64,000 nt of DNA from Thermobaculum terrenum ATCC BAA-798 (GTDB lineage: Bacteria > Chloroflexota > Chloroflexia > Thermobaculales > Thermobaculaceae). Below, one piece after another: positions 53,411 to 61,286 of this stretch (the stretch's first letter is position 1; each line of letters starts with the position of its first letter). The notes beneath the pieces are model-generated. The model ran no database searches. It saw only the letters and a program-made list of their open reading frames with translations, and was not told where the DNA came from. The stretch spans positions 620,001-684,000 of the forward strand of contig NC_013525.1 in assembly GCF_000025005.1 (NCBI RefSeq), given 5' to 3'. Position numbers and translations under genes: made by a program.

Positions 53411-54691
53411 TTATGTTGCCTGTATTGATAACGATGAGAGGATTTCGTCACGAGCAATCACTCCCACAAGCTTTCCTGAATCATCGACTACAGGCAGGAT
53501 CTTCTTTCTTTGTTTCACCATAAGTTCTGCTGCACTACTTATGTCTGCATCCGCACTAATACAAACTACTTCGCGGTTCATTATGTCCTCGGCAGTTCGG
53601 GCTCTGATCTTACGAATATGCTCCATCGAGCGCTCATCCCTGAGTATTTGGGCTCTTAAAATCTCCATAATACCAGCCCTATTGTGACTGCTTACTGCAT
53701 TCATTAGGTCACTACTACCGATTATGCCTTTCACTTTGTTCTGTTCGTCTACTACTATCAGCCTATGTATCGGCGATTCTAGTAGCCCCTTTACTACGTC
53801 CAATATAGGTGCACCTAAATCCACTGTTGGAACTTGAGTGTGCATAATGTCGCTTACTTTCGTACTGCTTGAGATCTGTGAAGGAGGCTTTAGATCTTCC
53901 TCTCTTGCTTTGGTATGCATTGCTGCAGCTAGGATATCTACCCTGCTGACTATCCCCACAAGCTTATCTTGATCATCTACAACTGGCAAACGTTTTATCT
54001 TCTTTGAGGCCATTAGGTTAGCAGCTTCTTGAGCAGTTGCATCCTGATTTATAGTCACTGCTGGTTTACTCATTACACTGGATACGCTTGAGTTGTAGGC
54101 TTTGTTGTGGAGATCCTTCTTATCTACGTCGGTTTTGTCTAATAAGGGCAGATAGAAGGGCAGTATGCCCTGGTTGACAAGATCGGAGCTGGTTATCACC
54201 CCCAAGACGTGTTTCTCGTTATCAATCACAGGGAGGGCCTTGAATACTTGATTGTATAGCAGCTCGATAGCGTCAACTATTGGAGAGCTCACGTTTATAG
54301 ATATGGGGTTTGGAGTCATAATCTCCTTTATTCTGATGTTTCTCAGCTCTCTCCCTGGATGGAATTCTCCATAAGAGTGCACATCTACATCTTCGACAGT
54401 TATAAGCCCATTTACTCCCATGCTCTGAAGCATGGGCAAAAGTTTCTCGATCTTCTCAGGGATATCCACGATGTCTATCACCAGGGGTAGGTCTTCGGAT
54501 AATCTCAGGATTTTGGCAGTATGCAACCTACTTCCTCGCCCATAGCCTTCTATACCCCTTAGCACTGTTGCCCCAGCATAGCCCTCTTTCCGCAGCATCT
54601 CCACAATGGCTGTATGCATAGGCTTGCCCTGGTAGCTATCTGACTCTCCTATATAGATCCTCACCCTCTTAGCCTTACCTATAACGTTCAT
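53411..54691 (-). CDS. DUF190 plus four CBS domains
   Basis: The start at 54691 has AGGAG 8 bases before it; a longer frame opens at 54748. The N-terminal DUF190 domain (about 5-105) shows KRVRIYIGESDSYQGKPMHTAIVEMLRKEGYAGATVLRGIEGYG, a PII-like ferredoxin fold. Four CBS motifs follow, each starting with an IMT/VMS/IMH/IMN-type line: IKEIMTPNPISINV, VSSVMSKPAVTIN, VSDIMHTQVPTV and AEDIMNREVVCIS. CBS pairs bind adenine nucleotides. DUF190 genes are, as I recall, often found beside crcB fluoride exporters, which fits the riboswitch upstream. No membrane segment is seen. Confidence 0.88.
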   Translation of the reverse strand: MNVIGKAKRVRIYIGESDSYQGKPMHTAIVEMLRKEGYAGATVLRGIEGYGRGSRLHTAKILRLSEDLPLVIDIVDIPEKIEKLLPMLQSMGVNGLITVEDVDVHSYGEFHPGRELRNIRIKEIMTPNPISINVSSPIVDAIELLYNQVFKALPVIDNEKHVLGVITSSDLVNQGILPFYLPLLDKTDVDKKDLHNKAYNSSVSSVMSKPAVTINQDATAQEAANLMASKKIKRLPVVDDQDKLVGIVSRVDILAAAMHTKAREEDLKPPSQISSSTKVSDIMHTQVPTVDLGAPILDVVKGLLESPIHRLIVVDEQNKVKGIIGSSDLMNAVSSHNRAGIMEILRAQILRDERSMEHIRKIRARTAEDIMNREVVCISADADISSAAELMVKQRKKILPVVDDSGKLVGVIARDEILSSLSIQAT

Positions 54692-54701
54692 TGCTCTTCT
54701 C

Positions 54702-55430
54702 CTATGTCTTATCCAAATCCAAACCTCTAATCCCAGCCTCACCAGCAATGTGACGTATGGTTCTCAGGTCTGCTCCTCTTTCTTCTGTAATGGGTTCGAA
54801 CCTAAACCTATAGTCATGCTTGCGTATGATCTCAAGCAGCTGTTTGCGCAGACCATCATTTTGCTTTATTGAATGCTCTTTCAGGAAATGAAAGATCTTA
54901 CTATTTGGAGCAAGCTGAAGCGCAGATCGCAGATGTATCAAGCATAATCCTAGAGAATGTTCGTAGGTAGAACGAAACTCTTGTTCTGAAAGCCCTTCTA
55001 GAAAAGCTTCTCTCGCTATCTTCTCGGACTCTGCCTGGACGGTACAAGCAGGGCATACCTTTGTGGAGTTAATTGGTACTTTGCTATGATGCTCATGAAT
55101 GTTCTTGCCAGTTATAAGCGTGCTTACAGAGGTGATTAAGTCTCGTCTCTGGTATTCAAGCTGCTGCAGGTCTTCGTTAATATGCTCAAGCACATCACTG
55201 TATATTATGGCAGTTCCTAGTAGATGTCTCTGATCCAGCCATTGGTAAGCATGCTTGTTACAGAAGCCATACGAGGCACGTAGTGAATCTCTAACTTGCG
55301 GATCATTTACAGATTCATAAGAAACACTATCCATCCAGCTAGCGACCGCGCGTAATGCTACAGAACATATAGGACATTCTCCGTTTTTTATGGCTTCTAA
55401 CAGATCATAATATAGACTCTCGTGGCTCAT
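54702..55430 (-). CDS. DUF6062-like Cys/His-rich protein, first gene behind the fluoride riboswitch
   Basis: A 242-residue helical soluble protein with two parallel metal-binding-like units: CPIC (about 19-22) with GFCNKHAYQW (about 56-65), and CPAC (about 125-128) with GLCLIHLRSAL (about 161-171). Each unit has CPxC followed at about 35 residues by CxxH, as in DUF6062-type proteins. Function unknown; a zinc- or iron-binding structural role is likely. It is the first cistron after the riboswitch leader and 10 bases before the DUF190-CBS gene. Confidence 0.75.
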   Translation of the reverse strand: MSHESLYYDLLEAIKNGECPICSVALRAVASWMDSVSYESVNDPQVRDSLRASYGFCNKHAYQWLDQRHLLGTAIIYSDVLEHINEDLQQLEYQRRDLITSVSTLITGKNIHEHHSKVPINSTKVCPACTVQAESEKIAREAFLEGLSEQEFRSTYEHSLGLCLIHLRSALQLAPNSKIFHFLKEHSIKQNDGLRKQLLEIIRKHDYRFRFEPITEERGADLRTIRHIAGEAGIRGLDLDKT

Positions 55431-55461
55431 TCCCGTCCCTTTTATCTAAGTGGATAGTAAT

Positions 55462-55500
55462 AAAAATAGCTTCTACCAAGATTAATCTTGGTAGAAGCTA
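55462..55500 (-). terminator. Riboswitch terminator
   Basis: A perfect 34-base palindrome (55467-55500) followed on the minus strand by TTTTTATT. Its 5' arm (AGCTTCTACC) is the 3' strand of the aptamer pseudoknot, so aptamer folding and terminator folding exclude each other. Confidence 0.9.
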
Positions 55501-55537
55501 TCAGCCTTGTGCGGCGCTTAAGGCGAGCTTCATCGCC
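55488..55537 (-). ncRNA. Fluoride riboswitch (crcB motif) aptamer
   Basis: Minus-strand RNA: GGCGAUGAAGCUCGCC, then UUAAGCGCC-GCACAA-GGCUGAUA, then GCUUCUACC. It matches the known Thermotoga petrophila fluoride aptamer block by block (GGCGAUG, CGCC, GGCUGAU, CUAC). The pseudoknot pair covaries: GAAGCU with AGCUUC here, against GAGGCC with GGCCUC there. With the overlapping terminator the logic is ON when fluoride is bound. It controls 55430-51417. Confidence 0.9.
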
Positions 55538-55556
55538 TGTATTCAGTTTACACCAG

Positions 55557-55585
55557 ATTATATTTCAGACTCCTGGACAAGTCAA
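55557..55585 (-). promoter_or_regulatory. Promoter of the fluoride-riboswitch operon
   Basis: Minus strand TTGACT (complement of 55580-55585) and TATAAT (complement of 55557-55562) with a 17-base spacer. The transcript would begin near 55550, about 13 bases before the aptamer. Confidence 0.82.
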
Positions 55586-55606
55586 TTTGTCAAGTTTGAC
55601 CAGTGC

Positions 55607-55636
55607 TTGACAGGTTAGTTCCTTCTGACGTAAATT
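55607..55636 (+). promoter_or_regulatory. Promoter of tRNA-Val
   Basis: TTGACA (55607-55612) and TAAATT (55631-55636) with an 18-base spacer, pointing away from the riboswitch promoter. Confidence 0.6.
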
Positions 55637-55653
55637 GTGTATAGCAGTCATTT

Positions 55654-55727
55654 GGGCGGTTAGCTCAGTCGGTTAGAGCGCCACGTTGACATCGTGGAGG
55701 TCAGTGGTTCGAGTCCACTACCGCCCA
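55654..55727 (+). tRNA. tRNA-Val (anticodon GAC)
   Basis: A complete cloverleaf: acceptor stem GGGCGGT with ACCGCCC, D arm GCTC-AGTCGGTTA-GAGC, anticodon stem CCACG with CGTGG around loop TTGACAT (anticodon GAC), a 5-base variable loop, and T arm AGTGG-TTCGAGT-CCACT. The discriminator is A. The CCA end is not encoded. Confidence 0.97.
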
Positions 55728-55826
55728 CTATTTTTTGTCCTGCATTTCCTGTGCCTCTCTCGAGTGCTACACTAGGGATAGACCTTAGTCTCTTGTCTTC
55801 GTATTACTTGCTTCAAGGAGTTTCTA

Positions 55827-57350
55827 ATGTCTCAAGGCAAATCTGCTCTGGAAGCCCTGAAGGAAAAGTGGCAGATAATCAGCGCATTGGGTTATACGGG
55901 AAGCCTCATGACCTGGGATCAGGAAACTTACATGCCTCCTGCTGGAGCATCGCCCCGAGCGCGGGCATCAGCAATTGTAGGGCGACTTGCTCATGAAATG
56001 AGCACCTCTAAGGAATATGGAGACCTGCTTGATAGAGCTGAAAAAGAAGTGGAGGGAAAAGATCCCGAAGACCCTGACTTTCTCATGGTTAAAGTGGCTC
56101 GTAGGGACTTTGAGCGTAATGTTAAGGTGCCCCCTGATCTCGTGGCTCGCCTTCGTGAGGCCGAGGTCCATGGCGTCCAGGTATGGCAGGAGGCTAGGAA
56201 GAAGAATGATTTCGCAATGTTTGCACCCTATCTGCAAAGGATAGTTGATCTTGAGAAGGAGTTAGCCCAGTCCCTTGGCTACAAGGAACATCCTTATGAT
56301 GCTCTCCTAGATGCATTTGAGCCTGAGATGACCACCTCAGAGGTAAGAGCATTATTCGACAACCTTCGAAGTCAACTGGTCCCTCTAGTCGCTGCCATCT
56401 CAGACAGACAATCTATGGTGGATGATGCAATCCTCGGTAGGCATGTTCCCTTCCAGCAGCAAATGTCATTGGCCCAGGACTTGGTTAAATTGCTTGGCTA
56501 TGACCTTGATGCTGGGAGGATAGATATATCTGCCCATCCATTTACCCAGGGGCTAGCTTCCAGGGATGTGCGAATAACTGTAAGGGTTTACGAGAACAGA
56601 ATGGATTCATGCCTGTACGCTGCTGCTCATGAATGCGGACATGCTGTCTATGAGCAGGGCATACCGGAGGAGTTTGAGGGTGCTCCTTTGCACTCCCCAG
56701 CTTCGTTAGGGGTGCATGAGTCACAATCCAGAATGTGGGAGAACGTAGTTTGTAGGGGAAAGGATTTCCTGTCATTCTACTATCCACGCATTCAGGAGAT
56801 GCTCCCTGAGCAGTTTGGTGATGTTTCCTTCGAAGATTTCTATCGCGCTGTGAATAAATCAGTACCCTCTTTGATCAGAGTGGAGGCTGATGAGGTCACC
56901 TACAATCTCCATATAATGCTCAGGTTTGATCTGGAGCTGGGCCTGATAGAGGGCAGTATAGATGTAAATGACCTCCCTCGCCTGTGGAACACGAAGATGG
57001 AGGAGTACTTAGGTATTGTGCCCGATAGTGATGCTAATGGTGTATTGCAGGATATGCATTGGTCGAGCGGTCTTTTTGGTTACTTCCCAACGTATACGAT
57101 AGGGAATGTAATGTCCTTACAGTTGTACTCCAAGGCGGTTGAGGATTATCCATCCATCCCTTCTGATCTGTCCAGCGGAGATATAGGCTCCTTGCTAAGA
57201 TGGATGAGAGAACACATACATGTGCATGGGAGGAAATATGTCCCACAGGAATTGCTGGAGCGCGCTACGGGCAGCAGATTGGATGTGGGGCCCTATATCA
57301 GCTACTTGAGAAGTAAGTACGGGGAGATCTATGGTCTGTTAGAGGAGTAA
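55827..57350 (+). CDS. M32 carboxypeptidase (Taq type)
   Basis: A cytoplasmic zinc carboxypeptidase that removes C-terminal residues, typical of thermophiles. 507 residues with the family set: HPFTQG (about 238), zinc motif HECGHAVYEQG (about 267-277, His-Glu-x-x-His), HESQSRMWEN (the third ligand Glu, about 297) and RVEADEVTYNLHIMLRFDLE (about 351-370). Good Shine-Dalgarno (AAGGAG). It follows tRNA-Val by 100 bases, probably as an independent unit. Confidence 0.95.
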   Translation: MSQGKSALEALKEKWQIISALGYTGSLMTWDQETYMPPAGASPRARASAIVGRLAHEMSTSKEYGDLLDRAEKEVEGKDPEDPDFLMVKVARRDFERNVKVPPDLVARLREAEVHGVQVWQEARKKNDFAMFAPYLQRIVDLEKELAQSLGYKEHPYDALLDAFEPEMTTSEVRALFDNLRSQLVPLVAAISDRQSMVDDAILGRHVPFQQQMSLAQDLVKLLGYDLDAGRIDISAHPFTQGLASRDVRITVRVYENRMDSCLYAAAHECGHAVYEQGIPEEFEGAPLHSPASLGVHESQSRMWENVVCRGKDFLSFYYPRIQEMLPEQFGDVSFEDFYRAVNKSVPSLIRVEADEVTYNLHIMLRFDLELGLIEGSIDVNDLPRLWNTKMEEYLGIVPDSDANGVLQDMHWSSGLFGYFPTYTIGNVMSLQLYSKAVEDYPSIPSDLSSGDIGSLLRWMREHIHVHGRKYVPQELLERATGSRLDVGPYISYLRSKYGEIYGLLEE

Positions 57351-57355
57351 TGTGC

Positions 57356-57390
57356 AGGGGTATGTGACCTTCACATACCCCTTATCTTAT
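57356..57390 (+). terminator. Terminator between the M32 and NUDIX genes
   Basis: A 12-bp stem (57356-57367 with 57371-57382), a 3-base loop and a TATCTTAT tail, between convergent genes. Confidence 0.7.
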
Positions 57391-57887
57391 ACCTTTGCCT
57401 CGTTGGATTTCTTGTCATGATGAGTATTTATAAATTCCTGAGCCCGGGCTATAACCCTCCTCGCTTCTGGGAGTATTCGTGCTGGTAGTTCATTGAGGCT
57501 AAATAGGTCCCAAGCTTCTACTTCGGCAGAGGAGTATTTGGGAGGATGCAACAAATCTGCCAGGTAATACAGGGTCATATGTCCAGGCCAGTGCGGTGAT
57601 ACTTCTATATCTATGAGGCTAATGAGCTTAACTTCCGCACCGGATTCTTCCCGTAGCTCTCTAATAAGCCCTGCCTCCGGTGATTCACCGATATGGAGGT
57701 GTCCACCAGGAAGGGTCCACATGCCACCAGGGTGATATGTGTGCCTAAAGAGAAGGATTCTGTTTTCTGGGTCGAATGCGGCTACACAGACCCCTACGGT
57801 CATTTTTGAGGCCAACAACCAAGAAGCAATCTCCTGCAACCTAGAGGGCAGAAGCTTATAGACGTGAAGAAGCAATTTAATGATCAT
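57387..57887 (-). CDS. NUDIX hydrolase
   Basis: A 166-residue protein with a complete Nudix box (GGHLHIGESPEAGLIRELREESGA, about 61-84; Gly-x5-Glu-x7-Arg-Glu-x2-Glu-Glu). Hydrolyses a nucleoside diphosphate derivative; the substrate is not readable. It is the last gene behind the sugar-catabolism genes, 13 bases after the dehydrogenase. Confidence 0.9.
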   Translation of the reverse strand: MIIKLLLHVYKLLPSRLQEIASWLLASKMTVGVCVAAFDPENRILLFRHTYHPGGMWTLPGGHLHIGESPEAGLIRELREESGAEVKLISLIDIEVSPHWPGHMTLYYLADLLHPPKYSSAEVEAWDLFSLNELPARILPEARRVIARAQEFINTHHDKKSNEAKV

Positions 57888-57900
57888 CCAGGCGATATTC

Positions 57901-58920
57901 CTAGGGCTTCACAACTACTTTTACGGATTTGTCTCCTCCTGAGGCTAGTGCTGCAAAAGACTCCGGGGCCTGACTAAGGGGTACAACTTTCTCTATTAAT
58001 GGTTTGACATCTACTATGCCATCTTCTATGAGCTGGACAGCTTGTCTGTATTCATCGGGGGTGTATGCGTAGGACCCTTGAATCAGCCTTTCCTGGGGTA
58101 CCAGTTCGTAAAGAGCTATGTCTACCTTTGGGGTAGCCAGTCCTATCAAGACTACTTTGCCGCCTCTCATGGTGGCCATCAGCGACTGGGTAATAGTTGC
58201 TCCTATTCCCACAGCATCCAGTGTTGCCTTAGCACCTAAGCCGCTCGTACTAGATAAAACCCTTTCAGCTGGATTGTCTTCAGGGGCAACGGAGATACCT
58301 CCTATCTTCTCTGCAACTTCCAACCTGTGTGAGAGCTTATCTGTTATGAACACTGTTTCGAGTCCATGAGCTTTACATACGAGTAATGCACAGAGCCCTA
58401 TAGTGCCTGCTCCACATATAAGCGTAACATCGTTTTGTGACAAGCCGGATAGATGAAAACCTCTTAGTGCTACAGCCAGAGGTTCGGCCGTAGAAGCTTC
58501 TTCAAAGCTAACATGATCAGCTATAGGGACCAGATTACTTACTGGGACGGTTACATATTCTGAAAAAGCTCCAGATTCCGTGATGTTTACGCCAATTGTT
58601 AGGCGATTGGGACATATTTGCGGGTCTCCTCTCAAACAGTAAAAGCATTTACCGCAACCCCAAAGGGGATTTACTGCGACCCTCTGCCCAACAGCTACGT
58701 CTCTGGCTTCACCATTTACTTCGGTGACTGTTCCAGCAAACTCGTGACCCATTATCATGCCAGGTGTGCGCCTTCCAGACTCTCCTGTATAACCATGGAT
58801 ATCACTACCGCATATACCACATGCTTCAACTTTCACGAGCGCAAAACCCGGATCAGGTTTGGGAACATCCTTCTCTACGATCTCTAGACTATAAGGTCCT
58901 TGCCACACTAAAGCCTTCAA
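57901..58920 (-). CDS. Zinc-dependent medium-chain dehydrogenase
   Basis: A threonine/sorbitol-dehydrogenase-like enzyme of the MDR superfamily. I start it at TTG 58920 (AGGGAGA before; 339 residues). The longer frame to 59004 would overlap the upstream gene. Catalytic zinc ligands: Cys in EACGICGSDIHG and the following GHE. The structural zinc motif is shortened, with Cys at CGKCFYCLRGDPQIC. NAD-binding GAGTIGLCALLVCKAHG lies at about 165-181. Its place beside a LarA-like gene and a sugar isomerase suggests oxidation of a sugar or hydroxyacid. Confidence 0.9.
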   Translation of the reverse strand: MKALVWQGPYSLEIVEKDVPKPDPGFALVKVEACGICGSDIHGYTGESGRRTPGMIMGHEFAGTVTEVNGEARDVAVGQRVAVNPLWGCGKCFYCLRGDPQICPNRLTIGVNITESGAFSEYVTVPVSNLVPIADHVSFEEASTAEPLAVALRGFHLSGLSQNDVTLICGAGTIGLCALLVCKAHGLETVFITDKLSHRLEVAEKIGGISVAPEDNPAERVLSSTSGLGAKATLDAVGIGATITQSLMATMRGGKVVLIGLATPKVDIALYELVPQERLIQGSYAYTPDEYRQAVQLIEDGIVDVKPLIEKVVPLSQAPESFAALASGGDKSVKVVVKP

Positions 58921-58931
58921 ATCTTTTCTCC

Positions 58932-60296
58932 CTACAAGTTTTCTATGCCATCTACTCCAGCTTCCAGGCCAGTAGCATGTACATGAGATACTGCACCGGG
59001 CCAAGGTGTTATGTCGCCGTTTTCTTGGAATGACAACGGTCCTTCCGGTCCGAGAATCTCGATATCGGGGTTGGACTTGGCCTCTGTAAGCAAAGACTCA
59101 GATATGAGTATCTCTTCTAGATCTAGAGTACTATAGATTCTTGCAAGTCTGACGTGTTCGGCGTCTGGTCGGCCACAACACTGTATAGCCAAAGATATCG
59201 CGGACCTGTCATCCGGCATGACTATGGGTATCTGAACCCTCTGCATGCCGAAGATGCCCGATGTGATGGCGTTAGTATAAGTAACCTTGAAATCTATCTG
59301 CTCTAGTAGCTTCTGTGTGGTAACGTCCGCTAGCCCTATGCCCGAAGCATTGCCATGAGTTTCCTCGGTTAATCTAAGCACTACTATAACTGAGATGTCT
59401 GGATTGTGTGGTTCCGGCTCGCCATGGACCATAGTCCTTCCTATTACGTTGGTGTCCATACCGGTTCCACTAATATTCTTCCCCATATAATCCACTACCA
59501 GCACGTCCAGCTCTCGGAAGGGTATTCTCATCAGAAGATCGTAGGCTTCCTTCAGAAGCTCTTCTTCCCCAGGACCACCTATATCGCTAGGAAGCAACGC
59601 CTTTATCTTGGCTGGCTTGCCGGATGGCGACTCAACTATTGCTACACCTCCGAGTATTGGCTTGGATCTTACTGAGATCTGCGCGGCCTGGGATAGAAAC
59701 TTGCGGAACCCATTAGCGCCATAAAGATGCATCGTCTCTGCCCCCACCTGCTTGCCCAGACCAATAACACACATCTTGGCCAACCCACTCTCGACGTTAC
59801 CGTGGAAATCCGTATGCGGCTTGACCCGATTGACAAGTATGATCCCGTCAGCCTGAGAGGCGTAGAGGTCCATGTACACTGCTGGACCGCCTGGTACCTC
59901 CCCTACTTTTACCACCTCCATTGTGGCTCGGATAGGTGCTCCAACGTAGCTTTCTGTCACTCCCAGGTCCGCCAGCAATTGTCTCTGTCCCTCAGCCGTT
60001 GCCCCTCCATGGCTCCCCATTGCGGGAATGATGAAGGGTTCGCCACCAGCTTTCTTCACCTCGGCTACTACAGCCTTGATAACTTCGGGGAGGGAGATAA
60101 TTCCCCTGCTACCCGCCGTTATCGCTATCCTGTCTCCGCTTTTGATGTTAGACAGGATGTTGCTTTCGCTAAGTTCGCGGGCAACTTCGCTTTGTATATC
60201 CTCCACGATAGGATATTCTCTCTTCTGTCTGACCCTATAGAGTACGGGCATAGGTATTTCGTTTACCAGCTCTGTGACATCTGAGGGTATATACAT
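58932..60296 (-). CDS. LarA-like (DUF2088, lactate racemase domain) protein
   Basis: A 454-residue homologue of the nickel-pincer lactate racemase LarA in its N-terminal domain: AITAGSRGIISLPEVIKAVV, PAMGSHGGATAEGQRQLLADLG, and NRVKPHTDFHGNVESGLAKMCVIGLGKQVGAETMH, with His and Lys residues where LarA binds its cofactor. Members isomerise hydroxyacids. The Lar cofactor genes (larB, larC, larE) are not in the window, so nickel-pincer use is only inferred from the fold. Co-directional with the dehydrogenase (11-base gap) and the isomerase. Confidence 0.82.
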   Translation of the reverse strand: MYIPSDVTELVNEIPMPVLYRVRQKREYPIVEDIQSEVARELSESNILSNIKSGDRIAITAGSRGIISLPEVIKAVVAEVKKAGGEPFIIPAMGSHGGATAEGQRQLLADLGVTESYVGAPIRATMEVVKVGEVPGGPAVYMDLYASQADGIILVNRVKPHTDFHGNVESGLAKMCVIGLGKQVGAETMHLYGANGFRKFLSQAAQISVRSKPILGGVAIVESPSGKPAKIKALLPSDIGGPGEEELLKEAYDLLMRIPFRELDVLVVDYMGKNISGTGMDTNVIGRTMVHGEPEPHNPDISVIVVLRLTEETHGNASGIGLADVTTQKLLEQIDFKVTYTNAITSGIFGMQRVQIPIVMPDDRSAISLAIQCCGRPDAEHVRLARIYSTLDLEEILISESLLTEAKSNPDIEILGPEGPLSFQENGDITPWPGAVSHVHATGLEAGVDGIENL

Positions 60297-60330
60297 CCGA
60301 GTCCTCCCAAGGTATAGGTGCTTGTCTAAC

Positions 60331-61176
60331 CTAGGCCTCCTGCCACAATCTTCTTACATTGTTGATTGATCTTTGAAGCCCTTCCAGTCCTTCAGTGCCA
60401 TTGTACTCCACAGACAGCCAACTGCTGTATCCGTGTTGCTTGAGGATACCAAATATAGATCGATAATCTACAATCCCCTCTCCTGTGACGGCATGCAAAT
60501 ACTGATTAGGTGCCACTCGATCGCTGCAATGCACATGGATCACGTAGTCCACGACCTGCCTAAGAAGATTAACCGGATCCTCCCCTATCATGACCTGATT
60601 TGAACAGTCGAAATTGACCTTGATCGGTACGTCGTGGAGTCTGGAGAGTATCTCTAAGAATACCTCCGAGCGTTGCGAGAAATCAGGCTTCTCCCAGAAA
60701 TAGTCCTTGTAGTGGTTTTCATAAGCTACCCACACATTCTTGCTAGTTGCGTATTCTACTGCTCTCTTTATGCCTTCTACCGCAAGCTTCACTCCCTGCT
60801 CATGACTAAGAGCATCATGTGCTTGTCCGGCCGTTATGCGGACACATGTTGCCCCTAATCTCGCTGCGATGTCTATATTATTGAACGTAGTGGCGAGTTC
60901 GGATTCTCGAATGTCAGGATTAGGATTGGTTAGGTCGGCTGCTCCTACTACCTGTGATACTTTTAGACCTCTATGCTCGAGCTGTTGTGCTATGTCATCT
61001 ATGTATGCATCATCCCTGCTTCTTAGAGATCTGTCGTGAATCTCTGTGGCATCAAGCTCCAGTTCCTTGGCTATATCGAACCACTCTGATAGGTCCATGG
61101 TCTTCTCGAGTACCATGGCTTTGAAGTAGATCATTGGAACGGCGCTTAGTCCTCTGTAACTATGCTTTGTCTGCAC
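60331..61176 (-). CDS. Sugar phosphate isomerase/epimerase-type TIM barrel (xylose isomerase-like)
   Basis: An AP-endonuclease-2-type TIM barrel. Metal-ligand residues appear in ELDATEIHD, WVAYENHYKD, KVNFDCSNQVM, VIHVHCSDR and LSVEYNGTEG. Members isomerise or epimerise keto sugars. Start set at GTG 61176, which has GGAGAATGAA upstream; an ATG at 61233 lies in a longer, less likely frame. First gene of the four-gene minus-strand cluster and divergent from the GH172-type gene. Confidence 0.85.
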   Translation of the reverse strand: MQTKHSYRGLSAVPMIYFKAMVLEKTMDLSEWFDIAKELELDATEIHDRSLRSRDDAYIDDIAQQLEHRGLKVSQVVGAADLTNPNPDIRESELATTFNNIDIAARLGATCVRITAGQAHDALSHEQGVKLAVEGIKRAVEYATSKNVWVAYENHYKDYFWEKPDFSQRSEVFLEILSRLHDVPIKVNFDCSNQVMIGEDPVNLLRQVVDYVIHVHCSDRVAPNQYLHAVTGEGIVDYRSIFGILKQHGYSSWLSVEYNGTEGLEGLQRSINNVRRLWQEA

Positions 61177-61286
61177 TTCATTCTCCTTTGAAGAATTCAG
61201 GAGTATGCTTATAGCTTGCTTTATTTTGGGCAATTAGTGCAATATCTAATTCAAGCTTTATAAAGCATTTTCCAAGGGAGGAAGGT

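Noticed and set aside
55431-55653. Independent small RNA between the promoter and terminator at 55462-55550
   Set aside because: A short terminated RNA is expected from the riboswitch in its OFF state; no separate small RNA gene is needed to explain it.
58921-59004. Upstream start for the zinc dehydrogenase
   Set aside because: It would overlap the LarA-like gene and adds a Cys/Trp-rich stretch unlike the family. TTG 58920 has a Shine-Dalgarno.
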